Source of the DNA: an uncultured Lachnospiraceae bacterium
GTDB lineage: Bacteria > Bacillota > Clostridia > Lachnospirales > Lachnospiraceae
Length of the DNA: 64,000 nt
Direction of reading: 5' to 3'
Assembly: GCA_910589265.1 (NCBI GenBank)
Contig: CAJUTQ010000084.1
Span: forward strand, 18,337 to 82,336
The notes below the pieces were generated by a model that made no database searches, was not told where the DNA came from, and worked only from the letters and a program-made list of their open reading frames with translations. A program made the position numbers and the translations under genes. Shown here one piece after another: positions 1 through 8,931 of this stretch (the first letter of the stretch is position 1; every line of letters starts with the position of its first letter).

Positions 1-305
1 TGTATGAAACATCTTTGAAAGCTTCTTGTATTTATTGATTGTAAACCTGAAGAAGCATAATCTTCTTTTACCCACTTTTTAACAAAAGCATTGGATTTAT
101 ATGGCTGATAATACCATGCTGAATTTGGAATTATCTTTTGTACTTCATCCATAAATTCTTTATTCTTTTGATCCATAGGATATTCCATAGTTTTGCCCAC
201 TGGAAGATGATTTCGTTTACAGGATAAAAATGTAATTCCAATAAATGGATGAACATTATTTAGTTTTTTTATGGCAGCCAATATATAGTTTAATGATAGA
301 TACAT
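1..305 (-). CDS. Hypothetical protein, probable restriction endonuclease of the adjacent methyltransferase (3' part outside window)
   Basis: An open frame starts at an ATG (303-305) and runs off the left edge after 101 codons, so only the N-terminus is seen. The stop codon of the upstream methyltransferase (307-309) lies one base before this ATG, which indicates translational coupling. I recognise no catalytic motif in the visible part, which is lysine-rich and soluble-looking. The restriction-enzyme role is inferred only from the tight coupling to a beta-class DNA methyltransferase. It could instead be another methylase-associated protein. Confidence 0.55.
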   Translation of the reverse strand, partial: MYLSLNYILAAIKKLNNVHPFIGITFLSCKRNHLPVGKTMEYPMDQKNKEFMDEVQKIIPNSAWYYQPYKSNAFVKKWVKEDYASSGLQSINTRSFQRCFI

Positions 306-306
306 A

Positions 307-1173
307 TTATAAATCCTCCAACACCTTTAGCACATATTGACAAAACTTTTGACTTAAATCAATGCCTATAGCATGATAACCATTTTCTAAAGAAACCTTC
401 ATTGTGGTGCCACTGCCTACAAATGGATCCAGCACTGTACCCCCATTTGGGCAGCCAATAGCCAGACAGCGGGAAACTAATTCATCTGGATATGGAGCTG
501 TATTTATCTTTGTTCCCGAAGGACGTGGCATGATCGTCCAAACATCTTCATCCATTTGCTTATCAATAAATGGTTGGCGGTTAAAATAATATTTTCTATC
601 TTTTGCAAACATAAAAATATATTCATAGCTGCGGTGTGGTCTATCTTTCACAGACTCTGGCAGCGCTTTCTCCCTATGCCATATGATAGGAGAACGTAAT
701 ATCCAGTTTCTTTTTGTCATTTCTATTGCTACACGCCAAGGAATACCAATAATAGATTTTCGGCAAAGATTTATACCTAACCCTCCACTTTTATCGACTG
801 GACGTAATCCAAATCGTCGTTTATGACTTTTTTCATCTTTTCCATGAGAGGCGCCTTTTCCTGAGTAATAAGTATCTCCAAGATTTAAAAACAGTAATCC
901 ATCTTTCTTTAAAACTCGATATAATTGATCCATAACTGCGCATAAAACATCAATATATTCATCTACCGTTTCCTCAAGCCCTATTTGACCAGTTTCTCCA
1001 TAATCCCGCAAACTATAATATGGAGGGGATGTAATGATACAATGAACACTTTGGTCATCTAACTGTTGCAATGATTGTGCTGCATCTCCACATAATAATG
1101 TCCATTCATTATTTTTGTATGTGCCTTTCCATTTTTGTATATTGTGATTTAAAAAAATATTTTCTATTATCAT
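307..1173 (-). CDS. Beta-class DNA methyltransferase (N4-cytosine or N6-adenine type), 288 aa
   Basis: This is a modification methylase of a type II-like restriction-modification pair and transfers a methyl group from SAM to an exocyclic base nitrogen. The catalytic motif IV is TSPPYY near residue 50, and the SAM-binding motif I, DPFVGSGTT, lies near residue 245. Catalytic motif first and SAM motif last is the beta-class order. SPPY is common in N4-cytosine enzymes but does not exclude N6-adenine. An upstream in-frame ATG at 1224 exists, but the ATG at 1173 has AGAAGG six bases before it and is preferred. The gene is followed at a one-base gap by the putative endonuclease. Confidence 0.88.
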   Translation of the reverse strand: MIIENIFLNHNIQKWKGTYKNNEWTLLCGDAAQSLQQLDDQSVHCIITSPPYYSLRDYGETGQIGLEETVDEYIDVLCAVMDQLYRVLKKDGLLFLNLGDTYYSGKGASHGKDEKSHKRRFGLRPVDKSGGLGINLCRKSIIGIPWRVAIEMTKRNWILRSPIIWHREKALPESVKDRPHRSYEYIFMFAKDRKYYFNRQPFIDKQMDEDVWTIMPRPSGTKINTAPYPDELVSRCLAIGCPNGGTVLDPFVGSGTTMKVSLENGYHAIGIDLSQKFCQYVLKVLEDL

Positions 1174-1387
1174 AGTATTCCTTCTAAATAACGAACTCTT
1201 ATATTCCATATGAAAGCAATCCATAAGACGAGTATATCAAACCTTTGCATAGGTTTCACATTATGTTGATAGCCCTTGCTATATCTCAATTATACAAAAA
1301 AACTTTCGTGCTTACAATAAAATTCCTATTATCATTCTTTGCTTTCTAATGCTTAGGATAACACATGGTGCATTGGGAAAACCAAAC

Positions 1388-1426
1388 ATCCCCGGAAACC
1401 ATAGCTCTCAGAGCATTTCCGGGGAT
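1388..1426 (-). terminator. Hairpin terminator after the Cys-rich small protein
   Basis: The arms ATCCCCGGAAA and TTTCCGGGGAT form a perfect 11-bp stem with a 17-base loop. Read on the minus strand it is followed by GTTTGGTTTT. It lies about 20 bases after the stop of the small gene at 1446 and fits an intrinsic terminator with a moderate U-tract. Confidence 0.7.
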
Positions 1427-1445
1427 CAATCCATAATTCTAACCT

Positions 1446-1697
1446 TTATTCTTCAATATCACAGCCGCATGTACCTTTTGGAGGCATTGGCATTACTGGG
1501 CCAGGACCTGGGCCGCCCATTCCCCTTCTTGGCTCCATAAATCCAGGATTACAGCCTCTTTGTCCCTCATGGCCCTTATTCCCTTTGCAGTCATTATCAG
1601 GAATAGGGTCTATGCATCCATTAGTGTGTTCACAGCAGCCGCCTCTTCCATTGTTATTGCAGCACAGTAACAGTAAAATAATCCAACAACAATTCAT
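1446..1697 (-). CDS. Small cysteine- and proline/glycine-rich hypothetical protein, 83 aa
   Basis: I do not recognise a family. The protein begins with a short hydrophobic stretch (MNCCWIILLLLCC) and continues with a Gly/Asn/Cys-rich segment, a Pro/Gly/Met-rich segment and an acidic end containing CGCD. There are about nine cysteines. A short hydrophobic N-terminus plus a Cys-rich tail suggests a membrane-anchored or secreted metal-binding or disulfide-rich peptide, but this is inference. The start is well supported by AAAGGAG eight bases upstream. That ribosome binding site lies inside a perfect hairpin (separate entry). The gene lies just downstream of the DUF5662 gene on the same strand and ends at a terminator. 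Confidence 0.65.
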   Translation of the reverse strand: MNCCWIILLLLCCNNNGRGGCCEHTNGCIDPIPDNDCKGNKGHEGQRGCNPGFMEPRRGMGGPGPGPVMPMPPKGTCGCDIEE

Positions 1698-1703
1698 ATT
1701 TAC

Positions 1704-1739
1704 AACTCCTTTCGTTACTTTAATATATTCAAAGGAGTT
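1704..1739 (-). promoter_or_regulatory. Hairpin sequestering the ribosome binding site of the Cys-rich gene
   Basis: On the minus strand AACTCCTTT (1739-1731) can pair perfectly with AAAGGAGTT (1712-1704) across an 18-base A/T-rich loop. The second arm contains the AAAGGAG Shine-Dalgarno site that serves the ATG at 1697. There is no U-tract after the stem, so it does not look like a terminator. The arrangement fits translational control such as thermosensing or protein-assisted opening. The pairing is seen directly; the regulatory role is inference. Confidence 0.5.
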
Positions 1740-1752
1740 TCTTTGGTGTATT

Positions 1753-2304
1753 TTATCTGTAAAAATGTTTATTTTTCACAATACGATATTTAATGTAACG
1801 AAAGGTTTTCTTTTCTCCTTCCTTTGCCAGCATTTTCAAAAGTCCTTCCAATAGTTTTCTGGAATCTTCATGTATCATCATATGCTTTTTTCCCCCATTA
1901 TAATAATCCAAAGGGCTTTGATCTGTGTAATTTTCCCCATTATATATTTTAGAGGCTGCCACACGGTCTACAAACATCTCTACGATATACCGCACTGGAA
2001 TAGGGGCTGGAAACATGCCTCTACCTTCTGTAGCTGCATAATCTATCCAATATTCATAATGATGTTTATTTCGTCCTTTATGGTGAAGCCATGCCCTGGA
2101 AAATCCAAGGGCCTCCCTCTCGCTATTGCATGGGCTTCGAAAGCCTTGGTAATACAAGGCCCCTGGAATAAATTCCGTGGGACTATATTTGGATAAGTCG
2201 TGAAGCAGCCCCTGCTTATACATTCCAAGCTTGAAGCACCCCTTTAACACCATCCATTTATGACGGGTAATTGTCTTCAAATGTCTCCATGCCTGAATTT
2301 TCAT
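1753..2304 (-). CDS. DUF5662 family protein
   Basis: A conserved uncharacterised family in Firmicutes. The visible hallmarks are GLLHDLSKYSPTEF near residue 35 and a HHKGRNKHHYEYW segment near residue 75. The clustered histidines and aspartate recall HD-type metal sites, though no activity can be assigned. An ATG at 2316 is in frame, but its Shine-Dalgarno site (AGAGAGGA) would directly abut it. The ATG at 2304 has proper spacing and is preferred (183 aa). The protein is soluble and basic. It sits just upstream of the Cys-rich gene on the same strand. Confidence 0.75.
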   Translation of the reverse strand: MKIQAWRHLKTITRHKWMVLKGCFKLGMYKQGLLHDLSKYSPTEFIPGALYYQGFRSPCNSEREALGFSRAWLHHKGRNKHHYEYWIDYAATEGRGMFPAPIPVRYIVEMFVDRVAASKIYNGENYTDQSPLDYYNGGKKHMMIHEDSRKLLEGLLKMLAKEGEKKTFRYIKYRIVKNKHFYR

Positions 2305-2355
2305 ATTGAAATCCATCCTCTCTATCTATTTTTATGCCTGCCTCTTTCTCCTTTT

Positions 2356-3060
2356 TCATAATTTACTTACTATAAGCAAAAGAAGGAGATGAGCTGGATA
2401 AAAAATATAAAAACCATATTGAAATTTTTTACACCCAGGTTTTCCATTATATAAGCTTATAGGAATCATGGCAAAGCTGGCAAAATATTGTATAGGGTTC
2501 GAATTTAACAAGCTTAAAGCGACTGTAGCTCCTGCCTTTTTTAGAAGAGAGTCTCGAAAGTAATAGAAAAATACAATATGTAAAATTCCCCAGTAGCTAT
2601 AGCTAACCCGAAACAGCCAGGCTATCCCCATGGCAGCTCCAATACATCCCCACTGGACTTCTCCCCTGACTGTTCTCTCCAATACAGTCATTAATAAAAG
2701 GCCTATGAGTAAGGTAAAGAAAATATTCTGCCGTTCTGGAAAGAAAAGACTCCCATAAAGGACCAAATTATAAGGAAGCTCAGAAATTATTCCTAAAACA
2801 AGAAGTCGAAGACCATATTTCATCCTGCTTTTTGTATGATAAAAGCCTTCCACAAGAAGGAAGCAATAGATTGGAAAGGATATTCGTCCAATACAAAGAA
2901 AGATCCATTGATCTGGGAACAAAATCCTTCCCCCATGATCACACAGCATGGTGATCATGGCAATCCATCTTAAGTGAAAGCTGGTGAGTCTTTGAATTCT
3001 TAGTCTCCCTCTCCCCTCCTCAAAGGTAACTCCTTCTCTTCTTTCCTTTCTCCCACTCAT
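2356..3060 (-). CDS. TraX-like integral membrane protein
   Basis: A 234-aa polytopic membrane protein of the TraX family (acyltransferase-like; named for F-pilin acetylation but common on Clostridial chromosomes where the substrate is unknown). The hallmark RWIAMITMLCDHGG lies near residue 31, followed by about eight hydrophobic segments including a SFPIYCFLLVEGF stretch. The start ATG at 3060 has GGGAG eight bases upstream and follows the stop of the GH13-like gene by three bases, so the two genes are co-transcribed. A role in acetylating a surface polymer is only a family-level guess. Confidence 0.82.
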   Translation of the reverse strand: MSGRKERREGVTFEEGRGRLRIQRLTSFHLRWIAMITMLCDHGGRILFPDQWIFLCIGRISFPIYCFLLVEGFYHTKSRMKYGLRLLVLGIISELPYNLVLYGSLFFPERQNIFFTLLIGLLLMTVLERTVRGEVQWGCIGAAMGIAWLFRVSYSYWGILHIVFFYYFRDSLLKKAGATVALSLLNSNPIQYFASFAMIPISLYNGKPGCKKFQYGFYIFYPAHLLLLLIVSKL

Positions 3061-3063
3061 CTT

Positions 3064-4962
3064 CTATCTCCCAATTAATACCATAACAGTCCTTTGAGGA
3101 ACTTCTAGAAGAGATTGGTTTTTAAGAAGTATTTCCTCCCCCTTTTTCCTCACATAATTGCCTGTTTCGTCATCTGTATTTACACATAAATGCCACTTTC
3201 TGTCTCTTGGAAGTTTGGGCAGCGCCAAACTGTTTTTATTCCAGTGAAAATTGTAAGCTACATAGAAAAAATCTTCCCTTTCTTTTCCATCAGCTCCTTC
3301 TTTCATTTTTCCACTATACATAATTCCAATATACCGGTCATATTCCCTAAACTTAGCAAACCATGCAGCCTCACTGTGATAAGACACATCAGGAAAACCT
3401 TTTTGGGCAGATTCAAACATTTCCATTTCTCTCTTTGTATGCAAAATAGGATGTTCTCTTCGCAGCTCAATCATCTGTTTCATAAACTGATAAATATCTC
3501 TGTTGGATTCCATTAACCTCCAATTCAGCCAAGATATCTCATTGTCTTGACAATAAGGATTATTATTTCCCTTTTGGGAATTGCCAAACTCGTCCCCACT
3601 TACAATAAGAGGAGTGCCCTGACTTAACATTAAAATAGAAATGCCATTTCGTATTTGTTTTTTCCGCAATTTTAAAATAGATTTTTTCTTTGTCTTACCT
3701 TCTACGCCGCAGTTCCAGCTTGCATTGTAATCCCTTCCGTCTCTGTTGCCCTCTAAATTCGCCTCGTTGTGTTTGTATATATAAGATACCATATCCATGA
3801 ATGTAAATGTGTTGTAATTTGTTAAATAATTAATGACTCCTGCTTTCTCATAGTTTTTCCTAGTCTGTCTGACAAAATTTTTAAGCTGATCCTCATCTCC
3901 CTTTAACATTTTGCGCATATCATACATATATGCATCATTGTACTCTGCCAGATTACGATAAATAGGAGTCTCCCCTTTATAAATTTCTTCCATAGGAAAT
4001 CCCTCATACAGGATCTTTGTTCTGCTCAAAAGGGGGTCTGTTGCCAGTGCTTTTAAAGGTATGTCCCCTCCTGTAAAATGTACCCCATCAATATGGTATT
4101 CTAATACCCAGTACTTCATTACATCTAGAATATAATATTCCATCATTTTTTCTGAAAAATAAAATTGTAGAATTACTTCAATCTTATTTTTATGCAATTC
4201 CTTTATCATATCTTTCAGCTCTTTTATAGAATCTCTTCTCCCATAAGATGCCTTGGGAGCAAAATAATATCCTGGAACAAATCCCCAGTAATTCATGGAA
4301 GGAAGGTTATTTTCCATTGGATCTTCCTCTAAAAATTCCAGTATTTTTTTGTCTTTTACTTCCTTCTTTTCCTGATCCATGATTTCTTCAAATTCATATA
4401 TAGGCATGAGCTCCACTTGATGAATACCCAAATCTTTCAAGTGGGGTATTTTTTCTATTACTCCTAAAAAAGTACCCTTGTTTTCACATTTTGATGAGGC
4501 ATGTCTGCTAAACCCCCTTATATGCATTAAATACATAAGACTCTCTTCGTAAGAAAGGCTAAGGGGCTCGTCTCCTTCCCAATCATAAGATTCAAAATAA
4601 AAGGCTCCCCTTAAGAAATTTCTTCCTTCCTCTTTGTCAGCTCCTCTGCCCCACACCTCATTGCCAGCTATTTTCTTTGCATATGGATCCACAAAAATAT
4701 GATCCTTTGTATAAAAATTATAGTGGAACTTCTCATATGAAAAGTCCTCTATGAAGACACAATAAATATCTCCCCTACGAAACTCCTTTGGAAAAGGAAT
4801 CTTTCCATGGAGCCTTCCAGACTTTTTCTCATATAAGAGCATACCACTCTCCTCTTCCCCTTTCATGGAAACAGCAATATTTATTCCCCTTTCTCTCTTA
4901 CTCATTCCAAGAGGATAGGGCGCTCCCTTTTTCAGTTTCCATTTTCTATTTTTACTTTCCAT
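3064..4962 (-). CDS. GH13 isoamylase/GlgX-like protein with degenerate catalytic motifs (probable pseudoenzyme)
   Basis: Overall similarity is to glycogen-debranching GH13 enzymes: an N-terminal beta-sandwich (residues 1-130), the YLMHIRGFSRHASS segment, a barrel region, and the KHNEANLEGNRDG, SWNCGVEG, SGDEFGNSQKGNNNPYCQDNE and ISWLNW blocks. The catalytic motifs are eroded. Motif I, usually with NH, reads QFYFSEK. Motif II, usually GFRFD, reads GVHFT, so the nucleophile Asp becomes Thr. Motif IV, usually HD, reads YN. Only the motif III Glu (LYEGF) seems kept. The frame is intact, so it is not simply a pseudogene; a glucan-binding or regulatory role is possible. The start at 4962 follows AAGGAG; another ATG at 4986 lacks a site. 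Confidence 0.8.
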   Translation of the reverse strand: MESKNRKWKLKKGAPYPLGMSKRERGINIAVSMKGEEESGMLLYEKKSGRLHGKIPFPKEFRRGDIYCVFIEDFSYEKFHYNFYTKDHIFVDPYAKKIAGNEVWGRGADKEEGRNFLRGAFYFESYDWEGDEPLSLSYEESLMYLMHIRGFSRHASSKCENKGTFLGVIEKIPHLKDLGIHQVELMPIYEFEEIMDQEKKEVKDKKILEFLEEDPMENNLPSMNYWGFVPGYYFAPKASYGRRDSIKELKDMIKELHKNKIEVILQFYFSEKMMEYYILDVMKYWVLEYHIDGVHFTGGDIPLKALATDPLLSRTKILYEGFPMEEIYKGETPIYRNLAEYNDAYMYDMRKMLKGDEDQLKNFVRQTRKNYEKAGVINYLTNYNTFTFMDMVSYIYKHNEANLEGNRDGRDYNASWNCGVEGKTKKKSILKLRKKQIRNGISILMLSQGTPLIVSGDEFGNSQKGNNNPYCQDNEISWLNWRLMESNRDIYQFMKQMIELRREHPILHTKREMEMFESAQKGFPDVSYHSEAAWFAKFREYDRYIGIMYSGKMKEGADGKEREDFFYVAYNFHWNKNSLALPKLPRDRKWHLCVNTDDETGNYVRKKGEEILLKNQSLLEVPQRTVMVLIGR

Positions 4963-5081
4963 AATGCTCCTTCTTCGATGTCTCATTTCGTGTCATCACT
5001 TTTTGTTTTCCGTCTAATACTTTTATTTTAACATATTTTTTCGAATTATGAATAAATTTTTCGAAAATCACCAGCATAAAT

Positions 5082-5113
5082 TTGTATTCCTTTTCTAAAA
5101 CCTATGGTATAAT
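5082..5113 (+). promoter_or_regulatory. Promoter with extended -10 for the DUF1292 gene
   Basis: TGGTATAAT (5105-5113) is an extended -10 element with consensus TATAAT. A weak TTGTAT (5082-5087) lies upstream with a 20-base spacer, so recognition probably relies on the TGn extension. It is the only consensus box in the divergent gap between the GH13-like gene and the DUF1292 gene. Confidence 0.55.
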
Positions 5114-5189
5114 GAAAGATATCGTTGCAAAGAAATTATATAAATTAATTGTTTTGTAAGCCTGCTAAAGCGGGCAGATAGGAGTAAGT

Positions 5190-5540
5190 ATGAATAAAAA
5201 AGAGGACAGCTGTTCATGGGGATCCGCCCCTCTAGAAGCTGAAGAAGAAATGACCGTTACATTAGAATTAGATGACGGTTCAGAAGTCACTTGTTCTATT
5301 ATTACCATTCTTTCTGTTGGCAGTCAAGACTATATTGTTTTACTTCCCCTGGATGAACATGGAGAAAATGAGGATGGGGAGGTATGGTTTTACCGTTATT
5401 TTGAAAATATGGAGGATGTTCATGTCGATCCTGAACTAGGATATATTGAAGACGACGAAGAATACGAGGCTGTAGCTGAAGCCTTTGATGAATATTTAGA
5501 TAATGTAGAATTTGACGAGCTTATCGCAAAAGAAGAGTAA
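5190..5540 (+). CDS. DUF1292 family protein
   Basis: A small acidic protein (116 aa) of the DUF1292 family, widespread in Firmicutes and often near ruvX/mreB-type genes, with unknown function. The family core is MTVTLELDDGSEVTCSII followed by a conserved tyrosine strand (QDYIVLLPLDE) and a long Asp/Glu-rich tail. AGGAG lies six bases before the ATG. The gene stands alone between a promoter with an extended -10 and a strong terminator. Confidence 0.85.
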   Translation: MNKKEDSCSWGSAPLEAEEEMTVTLELDDGSEVTCSIITILSVGSQDYIVLLPLDEHGENEDGEVWFYRYFENMEDVHVDPELGYIEDDEEYEAVAEAFDEYLDNVEFDELIAKEE

Positions 5541-5551
5541 GAAACCTAAAG

Positions 5552-5597
5552 ATTGCCGCAAAAGAAGTTTTTTAGCTTGTGGCAATTTTTTATTTTT
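5552..5597 (+). terminator. Rho-independent terminator after the DUF1292 gene
   Basis: ATTGCCGCAA pairs with TTGTGGCAAT (one G-U pair) and is followed by TTTTTATTTTT. The U-tract overlaps the 3' end of the converging helicase gene (stop at 5590). Confidence 0.8.
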
Positions 5598-7425
5598 CCT
5601 CTCTTTCTTCCAATTCTTTTACAAATCTGGAAGCCTGATGTAAGGGACCGTTTTTTTCTTTTATATATGCAATATATAGTCTTTCCTTTGCCCTTGTCAT
5701 GGCCACATAAAACATTCTACGCTCCTCTTCCATTTCTTCTGGCATTTTCGCTTTTTTGTGAGGTGTAATCCCCTCATTGGCATCTGGAAGTATAACAAAG
5801 GGAAACTCTAAGCCTTTGGAACCATGCATTGTGAGAAAGACAACGGCCTCTGCTTTATTCTCCTTTTTCTCCCTCTGCCTTTTTAAGCTCTCCCCATACT
5901 GAAGGATTCCCCTCTTCCATTGTTCCCATGTGGGAAAAGCCTTTGCCCTCTCTTTGATTTCCTGGAATACTTCCAGAAACGCGTCTGGCTTTTGGTTCCT
6001 TGAAAAAGCATATTCCTTTAAATAATTTTCGTATTCCACTCCCTTTCCAATATAATTCACCGCTGCAAAAGGAGGCATCTTACCAATCATATCCAAATCA
6101 TAGGCCAGTTTGTCAAAACGCTCCATTACATACTCTTTCTCTTCATAATATTTTTTTAAATCCTCCAAGTCAAAGTAAGGCCCATCCAAAATGCTGCGGC
6201 TTATGTATCGCTTTGGCTTATTGAGCACTCTTAACAAATCCTTCCTTTCCTTGCTGCCCGCTCCCAAAGTCATATAGGCAAAAATATCCTTTGCCACAAA
6301 ATGTTCATAAATATTGGAAACCTTCTCCTTCATGAGAAAAGGAATTCTTCTCTCAGCCAACCGCTCACAAAGCTGTCCACTTGTCATGAGTGTTCTAAAG
6401 AGAACAGCTATATCAGAATATTTTCCTCCCTCTTTTTTATAGTTTTCTATCATATTGGCCAATTCCTCATGTTCTTCCAACCTATCCTCAAACTCTTGAA
6501 TTTCTATTTCCCTTCCTTTTTCTTTTACTGCCTGAAAATTTTTAGGGAAGCGGTTTTTATTATGGACAATGACTTTTAAAGCCCCTTCAACAATACATGA
6601 CTGGGAACGATAATTATATTCTAGGGATATTTGTTTTACGTTCTTATAATATTTTGGGAAAGAAAGCATAATTTCTGGACTGGATCCTCGAAATCCATAT
6701 ATGGACTGGTCGTCGTCTCCTACGATAAAAAGATTATCCTCTGGTTTCGCCAGCATGGAAATGACTTGAAACTGGACAGGGTTTATATCTTGAAACTCGT
6801 CAATCAAAATAAAAGAAAATTTATTTTGCCAAAGGGAAAGGATATCTTTCCTTTTTGTAAAAAGTTCCTGACAATGAAGAAGCATATCGTCAAAATCCAG
6901 CTTCCTCATTGCCCTTAGTTTCTTCTCATACTTATCATATATTTCATCAAAAAGCTGTTTTTCCATTGAAACTGCCTTGTATTCCTCCTGAGTTTTTCCT
7001 GAGTTTTTAAAACAGCTTATTTCTGCCATGAATTTTTGTGCCCATTCTTCTGCATCTTCTCCTTCAAAATCGTGAAACTGTATCAGCTCCCGAAATATCT
7101 GACTTTTTTCATCTTCTGCTAAAATATCCTCTCTGCTATAATGATAAGCATGTTTTAGAATCTGAAAAAATACAGCATGAAAGGTTCCAAATGTCACTGG
7201 CCCATAAGCTCCTTCCATGGCTTGTAAAAATCTTTCCTTCATCTCAAGGGCAGCCGCCTTTGTAAAGGTAATGACTAAAATATTCTCTGGACTTACATGA
7301 TACTTGGTAATTAAATTTTGTATTCTCTTTGTAATCACGTAAGTCTTCCCTGAGCCAGGGGGTGCAACGACCATACAAGGGCCTTTAAAATGGCAAATCG
7401 CTTCTTCCTGTTTTTGATTGTTCAA
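5590..7425 (-). CDS. UvrD/Rep-type superfamily 1 DNA helicase
   Basis: An ATP-dependent 3'-5' DNA helicase. Motifs in order are the Q-motif/Walker A region with [10 protein letters not shown] (about residue 20), motif [13 protein letters not shown] (about 215), motif [15 protein letters not shown] (about 240), the NYRSQ motif [11 protein letters not shown] motif V and [14 protein letters not shown] motif VI near the end. At 611 aa it is shorter than PcrA/UvrD (about 720 aa) and lacks the long C-terminal tail, so it is probably a paralogue, not PcrA itself. The start overlaps the stop of gltX by four bases, indicating co-transcription. Confidence 0.88.
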   Translation of the reverse strand: MNNQKQEEAICHFKGPCMVVAPPGSGKTYVITKRIQNLITKYHVSPENILVITFTKAAALEMKERFLQAMEGAYGPVTFGTFHAVFFQILKHAYHYSREDILAEDEKSQIFRELIQFHDFEGEDAEEWAQKFMAEISCFKNSGKTQEEYKAVSMEKQLFDEIYDKYEKKLRAMRKLDFDDMLLHCQELFTKRKDILSLWQNKFSFILIDEFQDINPVQFQVISMLAKPEDNLFIVGDDDQSIYGFRGSSPEIMLSFPKYYKNVKQISLEYNYRSQSCIVEGALKVIVHNKNRFPKNFQAVKEKGREIEIQEFEDRLEEHEELANMIENYKKEGGKYSDIAVLFRTLMTSGQLCERLAERRIPFLMKEKVSNIYEHFVAKDIFAYMTLGAGSKERKDLLRVLNKPKRYISRSILDGPYFDLEDLKKYYEEKEYVMERFDKLAYDLDMIGKMPPFAAVNYIGKGVEYENYLKEYAFSRNQKPDAFLEVFQEIKERAKAFPTWEQWKRGILQYGESLKRQREKKENKAEAVVFLTMHGSKGLEFPFVILPDANEGITPHKKAKMPEEMEEERRMFYVAMTRAKERLYIAYIKEKNGPLHQASRFVKELEEREEK

Positions 7426-8891
7426 TAAGCAGACTCCTTTCCTTCTAATAATTGGATTCCTTTACCTATTCTTTTTAAGGACTCTTCCTTTCCAAGAATC
7501 TCCATAATTTCCGTTGCTCCTCCTGCTGTTACCTGTTTACCAGAAACAGCCGTTCTTACTGGCCACATTACATAGCCATTTTTACATCCTTTTTTCTCCA
7601 CATAAGAAGAGAGCAACGCATACAAGGAATCATTGCTGTAATCTTCCTCTTCCTCTAAAAGAGGCTTTAACTCCCTTAACACTTCCAAGGATGTCTCTTC
7701 ATTTGTCTTCATCTTTTTATGCACGTACATACTAGGGTTATAGGAGGGCAATTGTTGAAAAAAGTCAATTTGCTCCTTTATATCAGGAAGAATCTCAATG
7801 CGGGATTTTACCAAGGCAGCTATTTTTCTTGTGTCACATTTTGTCACAACAGCCTTTATATAAGGTTCTGCTATACAATAAAAATCATCCATATCCATGG
7901 CTTTTAAATATTCCCCATTCATCCATTTCAGCTTTGTATAATCAAAAACAGCCGGGGATTTACTTATGTGATGGTAATCAAATTCCTTTATAAGCTCTTC
8001 TAAAGAAAATATTTCCTTATTGTTATTTGGACTCCATCCTAAAAGAGCTACAAAGTTTACAACAGCCTCTGTTAAAAAACCTTGCTCTATTAAATCTTCA
8101 TAAGAAGCATGTCCAGAACGCTTGCTTAATTTCTTATGTTCTTCGTCAGTAATTAAGGGACAGTGGACATAAATGGGCACTTCCCACCCAAATGCTTCAT
8201 ATAAGCGATTGTACTTTGGGGAGGAGGATAAATATTCGTTTCCCCGTACAACATGGGTAATGCCCATGAGATGATCATCTACAACATTGGCAAAATTATA
8301 CGTAGGATAACCATCCGACTTTATTAAAATCATATCGTCTAATTCTGTATTATCTACTGTTATGTCCCCGTATATCTCGTCATGAAAAGTTGTTGACCCC
8401 TCCCTTGGATTGTTCTGTCTTATTACATAGGGCTTCCCTTTTTCCAAATTGTCCTTCACTTCCTCTTTGGACAAAGAAAGACAATGCTTATCGTAAAGGG
8501 CAATCTCCTTGTCTTCTCCTTCCACCTTTTCCTTTAAACTTCCAAGACGCTCCTTGTCGCAGAAGCAATAATAAGCTTCTCCTTTTTCAATAAGCTTTTT
8601 GGCATATTCTAGGTAAATTCCTTTCCTCTGGCGTTCGCTTTGCACATAAGGACCAAAACCCTTGTCCTTATTAGGACCCTCATCATGAATCAGTCCTGTT
8701 TTCTCCAATGTGCGGTATATAATGTCTACCGCTCCCTCAAGAAATCTTTCCTGGTCTGTATCCTCAATTCTAAGGAGGAAGTCTCCTCCCTCATGTTTTG
8801 CAATTAAATAAGCGTATAAGGCTGTTCTTAAATTTCCTACATGCATCCTCCCTGTTGGGCTTGGCGCAAACCTTGTTCTAACTTTACTCAC
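7422..8891 (-). CDS. gltX: Glutamyl-tRNA synthetase
   Basis: A class I aminoacyl-tRNA synthetase that charges tRNA-Glu. The HIGH-type motif is in [12 protein letters not shown] (about residue 10) and the KMSKS-type motif is KKLSKRSG (about residue 245). The Rossmann fold is followed by an alpha-helical anticodon domain. An ATG at 8915 extends the frame, but the GTG at 8891 has AAAGGAG exactly eight bases upstream and gives the usual N-terminus starting just before TRFAPSPTG. The gene lies between feoB upstream and the helicase downstream on the same strand. Confidence 0.95.
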   Translation of the reverse strand: MSKVRTRFAPSPTGRMHVGNLRTALYAYLIAKHEGGDFLLRIEDTDQERFLEGAVDIIYRTLEKTGLIHDEGPNKDKGFGPYVQSERQRKGIYLEYAKKLIEKGEAYYCFCDKERLGSLKEKVEGEDKEIALYDKHCLSLSKEEVKDNLEKGKPYVIRQNNPREGSTTFHDEIYGDITVDNTELDDMILIKSDGYPTYNFANVVDDHLMGITHVVRGNEYLSSSPKYNRLYEAFGWEVPIYVHCPLITDEEHKKLSKRSGHASYEDLIEQGFLTEAVVNFVALLGWSPNNNKEIFSLEELIKEFDYHHISKSPAVFDYTKLKWMNGEYLKAMDMDDFYCIAEPYIKAVVTKCDTRKIAALVKSRIEILPDIKEQIDFFQQLPSYNPSMYVHKKMKTNEETSLEVLRELKPLLEEEEDYSNDSLYALLSSYVEKKGCKNGYVMWPVRTAVSGKQVTAGGATEIMEILGKEESLKRIGKGIQLLEGKESAY

Positions 8892-8931
8892 TTTTCTTTC
8901 TCCTTTATCTCTCATTAACTATCGTATCCTT

